Assembly (NCBI GenBank): GCA_902776305.1 | Contig: CACYPS010000004.1 | Coordinates: 124,001 to 188,000, forward strand | DNA from: an uncultured Lachnospiraceae bacterium | GTDB lineage: Bacteria > Bacillota > Clostridia > Lachnospirales > Lachnospiraceae | Reading direction: 5' to 3' | DNA length: 64,000 bases | Part shown: positions 42,327-53,500 of the stretch, piece after piece | How the letters are laid out: the number at the start of each line of letters is the position of its first letter | Position numbering within the stretch: the stretch's first letter is position 1 | The notes under the pieces: generated by a model | Database searches by the model: none | Told to the model about the DNA's origin: nothing | Seen by the model: the letters and a program-made list of their open reading frames with translations, nothing else | Translations under genes and position numbers: made by a program

Positions 42327-42355
42327 TTGACGCTGACCTGTGCCTGTGCTACATT
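42327..42355 (+). promoter_or_regulatory. Promoter of the rpmG-secE-nusG genes
   Basis: TTGACG (42327-42332) and TACATT (42350-42355) with a 17-nt spacer, about 95 nt before rpmG. Confidence 0.6.
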
Positions 42356-42448
42356 TAATAAGCGACAAGTAACAGGTCCTTTTTTTTTGCTCTCATTTTT
42401 TGAGAGAATCAATGAAGGCCGCAAGATTATCATTGGAGGTGTAAAACC

Positions 42449-42598
42449 GTGCGTACAAGGATAACTTTAGCGTGCACAGAATGCAAGCAGCGCAATTACA
42501 ACACGAAGAAGGATAAGAAAGAACATCCGGAAAGACTCGAGACTAAGAAGTACTGCAAGTTCTGCCGCAAGCACACGATCCACAAAGAGACGAAGTAA
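42449..42598 (+). CDS. rpmG: 50S ribosomal protein L33
   Basis: A 49-residue L33 with a GTG start, 7 nt after GGAGG. It has the zinc-ribbon form: CTEC near the N-terminus and CKFC near the C-terminus (residues about 9-12 and 36-39), so it is the C+ type that stores zinc. Position directly before secE and nusG is the normal Firmicute order. Confidence 0.93.
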   Translation: MRTRITLACTECKQRNYNTKKDKKEHPERLETKKYCKFCRKHTIHKETK

Positions 42599-42617
42599 TT
42601 TAAGGAGCGGGTGAAGA

Positions 42618-42842
42618 ATGGCGGATAAGAAGAATAGCTCTGCAAAGAATGCTAAGCAGGAAAAGAAAAAAAGCTTCTTTCAGGGTGTCAAGCAGGAATG
42701 GAATAAGATCGTCTGGCCAACCAGAGATGATCTGACCAAGCAGACGGCACTTGTTATCGTCATCTCCGTAGCGATGGGCTCAATCATCACACTGTTCGAC
42801 AGTGCAGCCCTTCAGCTGGTCAACTGGCTGATGTCGATCTGA
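42618..42842 (+). CDS. secE: Preprotein translocase subunit SecE
   Basis: A 74-residue single-span SecE. A basic lysine-rich N-terminus (about 1-22) is followed by the conserved amphipathic segment FFQGVKQEWNKIVWPTRDDL and one C-terminal membrane span. It clamps SecY in the protein-export channel. AAGGAGCGG precedes the ATG; nusG follows after 37 nt. Confidence 0.95.
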   Translation: MADKKNSSAKNAKQEKKKSFFQGVKQEWNKIVWPTRDDLTKQTALVIVISVAMGSIITLFDSAALQLVNWLMSI

Positions 42843-42879
42843 AACGCGTAAACTCACTTTTACATATAAGAGGTAGCAG

Positions 42880-43419
42880 ATGTCAGAAGCGAACTGGTAT
42901 GTAGTACATACGTATTCGGGATACGAAAACAAGGTCAAGGCCAACATCGAGAAGACCATCGAGAACAGACATCTTGAGAATGAGATTCTTGAAGTGAAAG
43001 TTCCGATGCAGAATGTCCAGGAGACAAAGAACGGCGTCACAAAACAGGCGCAGAAAAAGCTTTTCCCGGGTTATGTTCTCGTTCATATGGTCATGAATGA
43101 CGACACGTGGTATGTAGTAAGAAATACACGGGGTGTCACCGGATTCGTCGGACCGGGAAGCAAGCCGGTCATGCTTGAACCGGCGGAACTGAAATCGCTC
43201 GGAATCGGCGGAGGCAAGACGGAGGAAGCTCCGAAGCCGAGAATCATCGTCGATATTGAAAAGGGAGACACAGTGGTCGTCATTGCAGGTGCCTGGGAGG
43301 ATACAACGGGTGTTGTCCAGAGTGTAAATACTCAGAGACAGACAGTTACCATCAATGTAGAACTCTTCGGGCGTGAGACACCGGTGGAAATTGGATTCGC
43401 CGACGTAAAGAAAAAGTAA
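42880..43419 (+). CDS. nusG: Transcription termination/antitermination protein NusG
   Basis: A 179-residue NusG with the NGN domain (WYVVHTYSGYENKVK at the start, FPGYVLVHM near 65-75) and a C-terminal KOW domain (about 125-179, KGDTVVVIAGAWEDTTGVV). It binds RNA polymerase and modulates pausing and termination. AGAGGTAG precedes the ATG. The rplK leader follows. Confidence 0.95.
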   Translation: MSEANWYVVHTYSGYENKVKANIEKTIENRHLENEILEVKVPMQNVQETKNGVTKQAQKKLFPGYVLVHMVMNDDTWYVVRNTRGVTGFVGPGSKPVMLEPAELKSLGIGGGKTEEAPKPRIIVDIEKGDTVVVIAGAWEDTTGVVQSVNTQRQTVTINVELFGRETPVEIGFADVKKK

Positions 43420-43478
43420 CTTACAGTTAAATGTATTCGAGTGTAATGAGCTTTCCGGAAATGCCGGGACTCATGAAA

Positions 43479-43509
43479 GTGGAAGGGTGAAAGACCCGAC
43501 GTTTACCAC
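43479..43509 (+). promoter_or_regulatory. L1-binding mRNA mimic before rplK
   Basis: GTGGAAGGG...CCCGAC...CCAC folds as a GTGG/CCAC outer stem and a GGG/CCC inner stem around an asymmetric loop, like the L1 site on 23S rRNA. It overlaps the region just upstream of the rplK ribosome site, so L1 could repress translation. Confidence 0.65.
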
Positions 43510-43525
43510 ATAAGGAGGAACCATC

Positions 43526-43954
43526 ATGGCAAAGAAAATTACAGGCTATATCAAGCTTCAGATTCAGGCTGGCAAGGCAACTCCGGCTCCGCCGGTAGGT
43601 CCTGCTCTCGGTCAGCACGGCGTTAACATCATGGACTTCACAAAGCAGTTCAACGCCCGTACAGCTGCAATGGGCGACTACATTATTCCGGTCGTCATCA
43701 CAGTTTACGCAGACAGAAGCTTTACATTTATTACAAAGACTCCGCCGGCAGCAGTCCTCATCAAGAAGGCTCTGAACCTTCAGTCCGGTTCCGGTGAGCC
43801 GAACAAGAAGAAAGTCGGAACACTTACGCAGGCTCAGCTCAAAGAGATCGCTGAGAAGAAGATGCCTGACCTGAATGCTGCAAGCCTTGAGGCTGCTATG
43901 AGCATTATCGCAGGTACAGCAAGAAGCATGGGTGTTACGGTAGCAGAAGACTGA
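43526..43954 (+). CDS. rplK: 50S ribosomal protein L11
   Basis: A 142-residue L11 with the N-terminal [20 protein letters not shown] loop that contacts factors and thiopeptides, and the C-terminal rRNA-binding domain ([27 protein letters not shown]-type end). The length is standard. TAAGGAGG precedes the ATG. It is followed after 49 nt by rplA, with an L1-type site between. Confidence 0.96.
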   Translation: MAKKITGYIKLQIQAGKATPAPPVGPALGQHGVNIMDFTKQFNARTAAMGDYIIPVVITVYADRSFTFITKTPPAAVLIKKALNLQSGSGEPNKKKVGTLTQAQLKEIAEKKMPDLNAASLEAAMSIIAGTARSMGVTVAED

Positions 43955-43960
43955 TACATA

Positions 43961-43988
43961 GTGGAAGGGAAAAACCCGATAGTACCAC
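43961..43988 (+). promoter_or_regulatory. L1-binding mRNA mimic before rplA
   Basis: GTGGAAGGGAAAAACCCGAT followed by AGTACCAC repeats the structure at 43479-43509 with a shorter loop. It directly precedes the rplA ribosome site AAGGAGG. Confidence 0.65.
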
Positions 43989-44003
43989 AAGGAGGAATAT
44001 AAG

Positions 44004-44693
44004 ATGAAACACGGCAAGAAATATGCTGAAGCATTAAAAGCTTTTGATCGCCAGAACCTCTATGACATGAATGAGGCATGCTCAGTCGTAAAAAAGACTG
44101 CTCTGGCTAAATTTGATGAGACAATTGAAGCACACATCCGCACAGGCTGCGATGGACGTCATGCAGACCAGCAGGTCCGCGGCGCTGTCGTTCTTCCGCA
44201 CGGCACAGGCAAGAGTGTAAGAGTTCTTGTATTTGCCAAGAGCGCAAAGGCTGATGAAGCAAGAGAAGCCGGTGCTGATTATGTAGGTGAGATGGAGCTC
44301 GTTCAGAAGATCCAGAAAGAGAACTGGTTCGATTTCGACGTAGTTGTTGCTACACCGGATATGATGGGCGTTGTTGGCCGTCTCGGCCGTATCCTTGGCC
44401 CGAAAGGCCTCATGCCGAACCCGAAGGCCGGCACAGTTACTATGGATGTTGCCAAGGCTGTTAAGGAAATCAAAGCAGGTAAGATCGAGTATCGTCTTGA
44501 CAAGAGCAACATCATCCACTGCCCGATCGGCAAAGCTTCCTTCACAGAAGAGCAGCTGTATGAGAACCTCAAGACTCTGGTTGACCAGCTGATCAAAGTT
44601 CGTCCGAGCACAGTTAAAGGCCAGTATCTGAAGTCCATCACGGTTTCCGCAACAATGGGACCGGGCGTCAAGGTTAATCCGGCAAGACTGTAA
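44004..44693 (+). CDS. rplA: 50S ribosomal protein L1
   Basis: A 229-residue L1 with the conserved central segment [20 protein letters not shown] (about 118-137) and both domains intact. L1 binds the mobile stalk of 23S rRNA and in many bacteria represses its own mRNA, which fits the two mimic sites upstream. AAGGAGG lies at a normal distance from the ATG. The stop is followed by an A run and then the separate rplJ promoter. Confidence 0.96.
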   Translation: MKHGKKYAEALKAFDRQNLYDMNEACSVVKKTALAKFDETIEAHIRTGCDGRHADQQVRGAVVLPHGTGKSVRVLVFAKSAKADEAREAGADYVGEMELVQKIQKENWFDFDVVVATPDMMGVVGRLGRILGPKGLMPNPKAGTVTMDVAKAVKEIKAGKIEYRLDKSNIIHCPIGKASFTEEQLYENLKTLVDQLIKVRPSTVKGQYLKSITVSATMGPGVKVNPARL

Positions 44694-44805
44694 AAAAAGA
44701 GCATAACCGGCTCAAGAGAGCTGACGAGGTCGGCATTTGCAATGAAAAGGAATCAGCAACGGCAGATGCGTTGCGGAATGATTCACCGAAATGGCAAATA
44801 AAAGC

Positions 44806-44835
44806 TTGACAGCCGGTAAACATACATGCTAATAT
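44806..44835 (+). promoter_or_regulatory. Promoter of rplJ-rplL
   Basis: TTGACA (44806-44811) and TAATAT (44830-44835) with an 18-nt spacer. It starts transcription just before the L10 leader. Confidence 0.8.
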
Positions 44836-44841
44836 TGCAGA

Positions 44842-44960
44842 GCATCAAGCCGAAGACAGCAGGTGTCCTGAGGGACGTAAGCTAAGCCGCCTGCCGAGGA
44901 TTTGATTTCTTAATTGAGATCTTTATGAGTCCCTGTGTCTTTGGATACAGGGACTTTTCC
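44842..44960 (+). promoter_or_regulatory. L10 ribosomal protein leader with attenuator
   Basis: The leader contains AAGCCGAAGACAGCAGGTG and GCCGCCTGCCGAGG, the conserved Firmicute L10(L12)4-binding leader. It ends in a terminator hairpin (AGTCCCTGT against ACAGGGACT, 44928-44955) followed by TTTTCC. Excess L10-L12 would favour termination before rplJ. Confidence 0.88.
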
Positions 44961-45008
44961 TTTAGTGCTGATGCACGCAAATATTCGAAGAAGGAGGAAC
45001 TTAGGAAC

Positions 45009-45521
45009 ATGGCTAAAGTAGAACTGAAGCAGCCGGTCGTAAAAGAGATTTCCGGAAATCTCGACGGCGCTAAAGCAGCACTGCTTGTTCAGTATCTCGG
45101 ACTTACCGTAGAGCAGGATACAGCTCTTCGTAAAGAGCTTCGTGAGGCCGGCGTTATCTATAAGGTATACAAGAATACTCTTATGAAGCGCGCATTTGAC
45201 GGCACAGAGTTCGACGCTCTTGATAAGCATCTCGAGGGACCGAACGCAATTGCAATTTCCAAGGAAGATCCGGTCGCACCGGCAAGAATCCTTGCTAAGT
45301 ATGCAAAGCAGTACAAAGTTTTCAACATGGTAGCAGGTGTCGTTGAAGGTACTTACTACGATGACAAGCAGCTTGCAGAGCTCGCAAACGTTCCGTCAAG
45401 AGAAGTACTTCTTGGCAGACTGTTTGGCAGCATGCAGTCCCCGATCGCGAACTTCGCTCGCGTCATCAAGCAGATCGCAGAGCCGGATGCACCGGCAGAA
45501 GAAGCTCCGGCAGCAGAATAA
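45009..45521 (+). CDS. rplJ: 50S ribosomal protein L10
   Basis: A 170-residue L10, the base of the L7/L12 stalk. Marks are KVELKQPVVKEI at the start, LREAGVIYKVYKNTLMKRA and a C-terminal helical tail that binds L12 dimers, ending in an alanine/glutamate-rich stretch. The ATG at 45009 follows AAGGAGGAAC; the frame is open 28 codons upstream through the attenuator but has no start signal there. rplL follows after 83 nt. Confidence 0.96.
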   Translation: MAKVELKQPVVKEISGNLDGAKAALLVQYLGLTVEQDTALRKELREAGVIYKVYKNTLMKRAFDGTEFDALDKHLEGPNAIAISKEDPVAPARILAKYAKQYKVFNMVAGVVEGTYYDDKQLAELANVPSREVLLGRLFGSMQSPIANFARVIKQIAEPDAPAEEAPAAE

Positions 45522-45604
45522 TAAGCCGAGGCAGGGAGAGCCGCCAGAGAGATGCCGCATAGCGGCAGCGGCATAATTAAAATTTTAAAATGGAGGAAAT
45601 TACA

Positions 45605-45982
45605 ATGGCTAAATTAACCACTGAGGAATTTATTGCAGCTATCAAAGAGCTCACAGTTCTTGAGCTGAACGAGCTTGTTAAGGCTTGTGAAGAAGAGTTC
45701 GGCGTTTCCGCAGCAGCAGGTGTTGTTGTTGCAGCAGGCCCGGCAGCTGACGCTCCGGAAGAAGAAGAGAAGACAGAGTTCGACGTCGAGCTTACAGAGA
45801 TCGGCGCATCCAAGGTTAAGGTTATCAAGGTTGTCCGTTCCGCTACAGGTCTCGGCCTGAAGGAAGCTAAGGACCTCGTTGATGCAGCTCCGAAGGTCAT
45901 CAAGGAAGCTATCAGCAAGGAAGAGGCTGAGGCTCTTAAGAAGGATCTCGAGGAAGCAGGCGCTAAGGTTACTCTTAAATAA
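45605..45982 (+). CDS. rplL: 50S ribosomal protein L7/L12
   Basis: A 125-residue L12: N-terminal dimerisation domain ([31 protein letters not shown] in part), an Ala-rich hinge (about 35-55) and the factor-binding C-terminal domain ([20 protein letters not shown]). The ATG at 45605 lies 8 nt after GGAGG; an in-frame ATG five codons earlier overlaps the ribosome site and is unlikely to be used. It is followed by a terminator before rpoB. Confidence 0.96.
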   Translation: MAKLTTEEFIAAIKELTVLELNELVKACEEEFGVSAAAGVVVAAGPAADAPEEEEKTEFDVELTEIGASKVKVIKVVRSATGLGLKEAKDLVDAAPKVIKEAISKEEAEALKKDLEEAGAKVTLK

Positions 45983-46003
45983 TCTAAGTTCCTTGTATGT
46001 ACA

Positions 46004-46068
46004 GGGGCTGTCGCACCGGGCGGGCAGATCATCACGATCGAGGCTCACAGGGGCGACAGCTCTTTTTT
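46004..46068 (+). terminator. Terminator after rplL, CTGTCGC family
   Basis: GGGGCTGTCGC pairs with GCGACAGCTC across about 35 nt and is followed by TTTTTT. The stem ends resemble the long hairpins at 4021-4121 and 7325-7424. Confidence 0.8.
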
Positions 46069-46198
46069 GCCGTCTTCCCCAAAAGAGCACAGTTGTACAA
46101 TTCAAGCTTCGTTTGCGGGACTCGGAGCGTACTTGAGGCCGACATAATCCCGAAGCGAGGCAATGATATAAAAGTTTACAAAAATATTAAGAAACTCT

Positions 46199-46227
46199 TT
46201 GACAGTTAGTCAGATTTATGTTAATCT
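46199..46227 (+). promoter_or_regulatory. Promoter of rpoB-rpoC
   Basis: TTGACA (46199-46204) and TAATCT (46222-46227) with a 17-nt spacer. The start near 46234 gives a leader of about 118 nt before rpoB; the other 130 nt upstream of the promoter show nothing I can assign. Confidence 0.75.
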
Positions 46228-46351
46228 GAACAATGCACTATTGTGGCGGAGTGCCGTTATTATTGTGCCCTTTTTTGGGAAGACCGCAAAATAACGCACG
46301 TAGGGACGCCTTGCACAATAAATATATAGAAATTACGGGGTGAAACGTCGA

Positions 46352-49300
46352 ATGGAGAAAAACAGAATTCGTCCAATTGAGTCCGGAAAATCGGTTCGAA
46401 TGAGCTACCAGCGGCGAAGAGAAGTTCTGGAAATGCCCAATCTGATCGAGGTGCAGAAATCTTCCTACGATTGGTTCGTAAATGTGGGCCTCAAAGAAAT
46501 CTTCGATGACATCTCGCCGATTGAAGACTTCAGCGATAAGTTGAGCCTGGAATTCGTGGATTATGAGCTTTGCAGAGACAAGATCAAGTATCCGATCGAG
46601 GAGTGCAAAGAGCGTGACGCGAATTACGCAGCTCCGCTGAACGTCACTGTTCGTCTGCTGAACAAGGAAAACGGCGAAATTAAGGAACATGAAATATTCA
46701 TGGGTGACCTGCCGCTTATGACGGAAACCGGTACCTTCATTATAAACGGTGCCGAACGTGTTATCGTCAGTCAGCTTGTACGTTCTCCGGGTATCTACTA
46801 CGGCATTACTCACGACAAGATCGGCAAGAGACTCTATTCCTGTACAGTCATCCCGAACCGCGGCGCATGGCTTGAATATGAGACGGACTCCAACGATGTC
46901 TTCTATGTACGTGTCGATCGTACAAGAAAAGTACCGATCACACAGCTGATCCGTGCTCTTGGCCTGGGCACAAATCAGGAAATCATCGAAACTTTCGGCA
47001 ATGAGCCGAAGCTCGAGGCATCTTTTGCCAAGGACAGCTCCACTAATTATCAGGAAGGTCTTCTTGAACTGTACAAAAAGATCCGTCCGGGCGAGCCGCT
47101 GGCAATCGATTCCGCCGAAAGCCTGATTCATGGCATGTTCTTTGATTCCAGAAGATATGATCTTGCCAAAGTCGGCCGCTATAAATTTAATAAGAAGCTT
47201 CTTCTTCGCAACAGAATCGCCGGTCACGTTCTGGCAGACGACGTTGTTGATGAGCAGACCGGTGAAATTCTCGCTGAAGCAGGTACAACTGTAACGCGTG
47301 AACTCGCAGACAGCATTCAGGATGCGGCAGTGAGCCACGTATACATTGCTGTGGAAGGCGTAGACCGCAAGATCAAGGTCCTTTCTTCCATGATGGTCAA
47401 CATCGACAGATGGGTGGAAGGCCTGACACCGGAAGACAAGAAGCGTCTCGGAATTACGGAACTGGTATATTATCCTGTTCTCCGTGAAATTCTTGACAAT
47501 GCCGCAGATAGAAAAGAACAAGAAATTGCGATCAGAAGACGTATCACGGAGCTTATTCCGAAGCATGTCACCAGAGAGGATATTTTTGCATCCATCAACT
47601 ATAACATGCATCTGGAATATGGCATCGGCAACGACGATGATATCGATCATCTGGGCAACCGCCGCATCCGTGCCGTCGGTGAGCTTCTTCAGAATCAGTA
47701 TCGCATCGGTCTTTCCAGACTGGAGAGAGTCGTTCGCGAACGTATGACGACCCAGGATACGGACTCTGTAAGTCCTGCATCCCTCATCAATATTAAACCG
47801 GTAACCGCAGCTGTGAAAGAGTTCTTCGGATCATCTCAGCTGTCCCAGTTCATGGATCAGAATAACCCGCTCTCCGAGCTGACACACAAGAGACGTCTGT
47901 CCGCTCTCGGTCCGGGTGGTCTGTCCCGTGACCGTGCAGGTTTTGAGGTCCGCGACGTTCACTATTCGCATTACGGCCGTATGTGCCCGATCGAGACTCC
48001 TGAAGGTCCGAACATCGGTCTGATCAACTCTCTGGCATGCTATGCCCGTATTAACGAGTATGGTTTTGTAGAGGCACCGTATCGTCGTATCGACAAGAGC
48101 GATCCGATGAACCCGCGCGTAACGAACGATGTGGATTACATGACGGCGGATGAAGAGGATAACTACCATGTAGCACAGGCCAATGAGCCGCTGGACGAGG
48201 AAGGTCATTTTGTCCGCAGGAATGTTTCCGGTCGTTATCGCGAAGCGACACAGGCTTATGACCGCACTATGTTCGACTATATGGATGTATCCCCGAAGAT
48301 GGTATTTTCAGTCGCTACTTCTCTGGTACCTTTCCTGCAGAATGACGACGCGAACCGTGCCCTGATGGGTTCCAACATGCAGCGTCAGGCCGTTCCGCTT
48401 CTCACAACAGAAGCGCCGGTCGTAGGTACTGGTATGGAAGAGAAGGCAGCTGTCGACTCCGGTCTCTGTGTTCTCGCAAAGAGATCCGGTACAGTTACAT
48501 TTGTAAGTTCCACAGATATCTGGATGACTTACGACGACGGAACAAAAGAGAATTATCATCTGATTAAGTTCTCACGTTCCAACCAGAGCAACTGCTACAA
48601 TCAGAAGCCGATCGTCAGCAAGGGCGAGTATGTAAAGGCCGGTCAGGTCATCGCGGACGGTCCGTCCACGAGTCAGGGCGAACTTGCGCTTGGCAAGAAT
48701 CCGCTGATCGGATTCATGACCTGGGAAGGTTACAACTACGAGGACGCGGTCCTGCTTTCAGAACGGCTTGTTCAGGATGACGTCTATACTTCCATCCACA
48801 TTGAGGAGTATGAGGCGGAATCCCGTGATACAAAACTCGGACCGGAAGAGATAACTCGTGACGTCCCGGGTGTAGGCGATGAAGCGCTGAAAGACCTGGA
48901 TGAACGCGGTATTATCCGTATCGGTGCCGAGGTCCGTGCCGGCGATATTCTGGTCGGTAAGGTAACACCGAAAGGCGAGACCGAGCTGACAGCTGAGGAG
49001 AGACTGCTCCGCGCGATCTTCGGTGAGAAAGAGCGTGAAGTAAGAGACACATCTCTGAAGGTACCGCACGGTGAATATGGTATCGTTGTGGACGCAAAGG
49101 TATTTACACGTGCCGAGGGCGACGAGCTTCCGCCGGGTGTGAACCAGTCTGTCCGCATTTACATTGCACAGAAGAGAAAGATCTCCGTCGGTGATAAGAT
49201 GGCCGGCCGTCACGGAAACAAGGGTGTTGTATCCCGCGTACTTCCGGTTGAAGACATGCCGTTCCTGCCGAACGGACGTCCTCTTGACATTGTGCTCAAT

Positions 49301-50269
49301 CCGCTGGGCGTTCCGTCCCGTATGAATATCGGTCAGGTCCTTGAGATTCATCTGAGCCTTGCAGCCAAGGCGCTTGGTTTCAACATCTCCACTCCGGTCT
49401 TCGACGGTGCGAACGAAAGCGATATCCAGGATACGCTGGAGATGGCCAACGACTACGTCAACAGCTCCTGGGAAGACTTCAAGGCCAAGTATGAGGAGAA
49501 TACAGATCCTGAGCTTATGAAGTATCTCGGCGATCATCTTGAGCACAGAGAACTGTGGAAAGGTGTTCCGATCTCCAGAGACGGAAAGGTACAGCTTCGT
49601 GACGGCCGTACAGGCGAGTATTTTGACTCCAGAGTTACGATCGGTCACATGCATTACCTGAAGCTTCATCACCTGGTTGACGATAAGATCCATGCCCGTT
49701 CGACAGGTCCGTACTCACTCGTAACACAGCAGCCGCTCGGCGGTAAAGCGCAGTTCGGCGGCCAGCGTTTCGGTGAAATGGAAGTCTGGGCTCTTGAAGC
49801 GTACGGTGCATCCTACACACTTCAGGAGATTCTGACTATGAAGTCCGATGACGTTGTCGGTCGTGTCAAGACCTATGAGGCGATCATCAAGGGCGATAAT
49901 ATTCCGAGTCCGGGTATTCCGGAATCATTCAAGGTACTTCTGAAGGAACTTCAGTCCCTCGGACTTGATGTTCGTGTACTCGATGAGAACAGAAACGAAG
50001 TACAGCTCAGAGAGACGATCGATTACGGTGAGACAGACCTGAGAAAGGTCATCGAAGGCGATTCCAGAGGAAGCCGCCGTGAGGATCGCGAAGAGCTCGC
50101 ACGCCACGGATATACGCAGCAGCACTTCGATGAAGATACTGAGCAGCTTGTTGATGAGGATGAGACGGATGATGAGCTGATTGGCAATCCGTATGATGAC
50201 CTCGATGACGATTACGGGGATGACGATGCATTCCTTGGCGTTGACGATGGTTTTGATGAGGACGAATAA
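46352..50269 (+). CDS. rpoB: RNA polymerase subunit beta
   Basis: A 1305-residue beta subunit with all conserved blocks: fork region, the rifampicin pocket ([16 protein letters not shown] with [17 protein letters not shown], wild-type-like), [34 protein letters not shown], and [21 protein letters not shown] near the C-terminus. The tail is long and very acidic (about 1265-1305). The ATG at 46352 lies 9 nt after GGGGTG; the GTG four codons earlier overlaps that site. It has its own promoter, separated from rplL by a terminator. Confidence 0.96.
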   Translation: MEKNRIRPIESGKSVRMSYQRRREVLEMPNLIEVQKSSYDWFVNVGLKEIFDDISPIEDFSDKLSLEFVDYELCRDKIKYPIEECKERDANYAAPLNVTVRLLNKENGEIKEHEIFMGDLPLMTETGTFIINGAERVIVSQLVRSPGIYYGITHDKIGKRLYSCTVIPNRGAWLEYETDSNDVFYVRVDRTRKVPITQLIRALGLGTNQEIIETFGNEPKLEASFAKDSSTNYQEGLLELYKKIRPGEPLAIDSAESLIHGMFFDSRRYDLAKVGRYKFNKKLLLRNRIAGHVLADDVVDEQTGEILAEAGTTVTRELADSIQDAAVSHVYIAVEGVDRKIKVLSSMMVNIDRWVEGLTPEDKKRLGITELVYYPVLREILDNAADRKEQEIAIRRRITELIPKHVTREDIFASINYNMHLEYGIGNDDDIDHLGNRRIRAVGELLQNQYRIGLSRLERVVRERMTTQDTDSVSPASLINIKPVTAAVKEFFGSSQLSQFMDQNNPLSELTHKRRLSALGPGGLSRDRAGFEVRDVHYSHYGRMCPIETPEGPNIGLINSLACYARINEYGFVEAPYRRIDKSDPMNPRVTNDVDYMTADEEDNYHVAQANEPLDEEGHFVRRNVSGRYREATQAYDRTMFDYMDVSPKMVFSVATSLVPFLQNDDANRALMGSNMQRQAVPLLTTEAPVVGTGMEEKAAVDSGLCVLAKRSGTVTFVSSTDIWMTYDDGTKENYHLIKFSRSNQSNCYNQKPIVSKGEYVKAGQVIADGPSTSQGELALGKNPLIGFMTWEGYNYEDAVLLSERLVQDDVYTSIHIEEYEAESRDTKLGPEEITRDVPGVGDEALKDLDERGIIRIGAEVRAGDILVGKVTPKGETELTAEERLLRAIFGEKEREVRDTSLKVPHGEYGIVVDAKVFTRAEGDELPPGVNQSVRIYIAQKRKISVGDKMAGRHGNKGVVSRVLPVEDMPFLPNGRPLDIVLNPLGVPSRMNIGQVLEIHLSLAAKALGFNISTPVFDGANESDIQDTLEMANDYVNSSWEDFKAKYEENTDPELMKYLGDHLEHRELWKGVPISRDGKVQLRDGRTGEYFDSRVTIGHMHYLKLHHLVDDKIHARSTGPYSLVTQQPLGGKAQFGGQRFGEMEVWALEAYGASYTLQEILTMKSDDVVGRVKTYEAIIKGDNIPSPGIPESFKVLLKELQSLGLDVRVLDENRNEVQLRETIDYGETDLRKVIEGDSRGSRREDREELARHGYTQQHFDEDTEQLVDEDETDDELIGNPYDDLDDDYGDDDAFLGVDDGFDEDE

Positions 50270-50511
50270 TCCTGCCGGCAGGCAGCTATTCAAAGCGAAG
50301 ACGGTCAGGACCGTCCTGCGCTTACCTCATATTTGCACGAATCTTATGAGATCCGATTAAAACTTGTCACACAGAGAACCGGAGGATGCCGCGGGAGACC
50401 GCAGGGGCATGCTCCGGAACATGTGATTTACCAGCAAACCGCACTTTACAGTGCATGGATTGCAAATAATAGCTACGTATCCCGTCAACCGGTTATATAT
50501 GGGAGGCATAT

Positions 50512-53500
50512 ATGGCAGATACATACAACAAGCAGGAAGAGTACAAGCCGGTCACATTCGATGCGATACGCATCGGCCTGGCATCTCCGGATAAGATCCG
50601 CGAATGGTCCCACGGAGAAGTCAAGAAACCGGAGACTATAAACTACCGTACGCTGAAGCCGGAAAAAGACGGCCTGTTCTGCGAGCGTATTTTCGGACCG
50701 TCCAAGGACTGGGAATGCCACTGCGGCAAGTATAAGAAAATCCGTTATAAGGGCGTTGTCTGCGACCGCTGCGGCGTTGAAGTCACAAAATCTTCCGTCC
50801 GCCGTGAGCGTATGGGACATATCGAACTGGCTGCACCTGTTTCACATATCTGGTATTTCAAGGGAATCCCGTCGAGAATGGGTCTTGTTCTCGATCTCTC
50901 TCCTAAGACACTGGAGAAGGTTCTCTATTTTGCAAACTACATCGTCCTCGATCCTGCGGACGCCGCTCCGAACATCGTGAAGAAGCAGATCCTCTCGGAG
51001 AAGGAGTATCAGGATGCGCGTGAAGCTTACGGCTGGAATTTCCGCGTAGGCATGGGCGCTGAGGCTATTCAGGAATTCCTTAAGGATATCGATCTCGAAC
51101 AGGAATCCGCTGACCTTAAGAAAGAACTGAGGGAGTCCACGGGTCAGAAACGTGCCCGCATTATCAAGAGACTGGACGCCATCGAAGCATTCCGCGAGTC
51201 CGGAAATAAGCCGGAGTGGATGATCATGAATGTTATTCCGGTCATTCCGCCCGATCTTCGTCCGATGGTACAGCTTGACGGCGGACGTTTTGCCACATCC
51301 GACCTGAACGACCTCTACAGAAGAATTATCAACAGAAATAACCGTCTCAAGAGACTTCTCGAACTCGGTGCACCGGAGATCATCGTCAGGAACGAGAAGC
51401 GTATGCTTCAGGAAGCTGTCGATGCCCTGATCGACAATGGCCGCCGCGGCCGTCCGGTCACAGGCCCGGGCAACCGTGCTCTGAAATCTCTTTCCGACAT
51501 GCTCAAGGGTAAGTCCGGACGTTTCCGTCAGAACCTGCTCGGCAAGCGTGTTGACTATTCGGGACGTTCCGTTATCGTTGTAGGACCGGAGCTGAAGATT
51601 TACCAGTGCGGTCTTCCGAAGGAAATGGCAATCGAGCTCTTCAAGCCGTTCGTAATGAAAGAACTCGTCAGCCGCGGGACGGCTCACAACATCAAGAGTG
51701 CCAAGAAGATGGTCGAGAGACTTGAAGGCGAGGTATGGGATGTTCTCGAGGATGTTATCACAGAACATCCTGTCATGCTGAACAGAGCGCCTACACTTCA
51801 CCGTCTGGGTATTCAGGCATTTGAGCCGATCCTTGTTGAAGGTAAGGCAATTAAGCTTCATCCGCTCGTTTGTACGGCTTTCAACGCTGACTTCGACGGT
51901 GACCAGATGGCTGTGCATCTTCCGCTGACAGTGGAAGCACAGGCAGAATGCCGTTTCCTGATGCTTTCCCCGAACAACCTGCTGAAACCGTCTGACGGCG
52001 GTCCGGTGGCTGTACCGTCCCAGGATATGGTCCTCGGTATTTACTACCTTACACAGGAACGCCCGGGATCCAAGGGCGAGGGAATGCACTTTGCAAGCCT
52101 TAATGAGGCTATACTGGCATACGAGAACAAATATATCACTCTCCAGAGCCGTATCACCGTACGTCGCAGTATGACACTTGAGAGCGGCGAGACAATCACA
52201 GGCAATGTTGAGAGTACGCTCGGAAGGTTCCTTTTCAACGAGATCATTCCGCAGGACCTTGGATTTGTAGATCGCGAGGATCCGGCCAATGCACTCAAAC
52301 TGGAGGTTGACTTCCTGACCGGTAAGAAACAGCTCAAGGCTATTCTCACGAAGGTCATCAATGTTCACGGCGCGACTGTGACAGCTGAAGTTCTCGACAA
52401 TGTCAAAGCGATGGGATATAAGTATTCGACGCTTTCAGCCATGACCGTTTCCATCTCCGATATGACAGTACCGCCCGAAAAGCCGAAGCTGATCGAAGAA
52501 GCACAGGAAACTGTGGATAAGATCACACGGAACTACAAGCGTGGTTTCATCACGGATGAGGAGCGCTATAAGGAAGTCGTATCGACATGGAAAGAGACTG
52601 ACGATATACTGACAAAGAAACTTCTGGCAGGTCTCGACAAGTATAACAACATCTTTATGATGGCTGACTCGGGAGCCCGTGGTTCCGATAAGCAGATCAA
52701 ACAGCTTGCCGGTATGCGCGGACTTATGGCTGATACGACCGGTCATACAATCGAGCTGCCGATCAAATCAAACTTCCGTGAAGGTCTTGACGTACTTGAG
52801 TACTTCATGTCAGCACACGGTGCCCGCAAGGGTCTGTCCGACACGGCTCTCCGTACGGCTGACTCGGGTTACCTCACAAGACGTCTTGTCGACGTTTCTC
52901 AGGAACTGATCATCCGAGAAATGGACTGCTCTGCGGACAGGGATGAAATTCCGGGCATGTGGGTCTCCAAATTTGCGGACGGTAAAGAAGAAATCGAGTC
53001 CCTTCAGGAAAGAATTACGGGCAGATTTGCTGCTCAGACTATCTATGACAAAGACGGCAATGTTCTCGTAAAGGTCAACCATATGATCAATCCGCGCAGA
53101 GCGGAGCGCGTCATCAAGTACGGCGTTGACGAAAAGGGAGAACCGATTTCAAAAGTAAAGATCCGTACGATCCTTACCTGCCGTTCGAAGCTCGGTATCT
53201 GTGTCAAGTGCTACGGTGCCAATATGGCGACCGGTGAAGCTGTTCAGGTAGGTGAAGCCGTTGGTATCATCGCCGCACAGTCGATTGGTGAACCGGGTAC
53301 ACAGCTTACAATGCGTACGTTCCACACCGGTGGCGTTGCCGGCGGTGACATCACACAGGGTCTTCCCCGTGTCGAGGAACTTTTTGAGGCACGTAAACCG
53401 AAGGGTCTTGCAATCATTTCCGAGATTCCGGGCCGTGTCAGACTCGAGGAGAAGAACAACAAGCGCGAAGTTATTGTCGTAAACGAGGAAGCAGAAGAGG

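Noticed and set aside
50842..52368. Minus-strand open frame of 508 codons inside rpoC
   Set aside because: It is a shadow of the strongly biased codons of rpoC, with no start signal or family features. The same holds for 46238-47650 opposite rpoB and 20716-21891 opposite the last Mrp-like gene.
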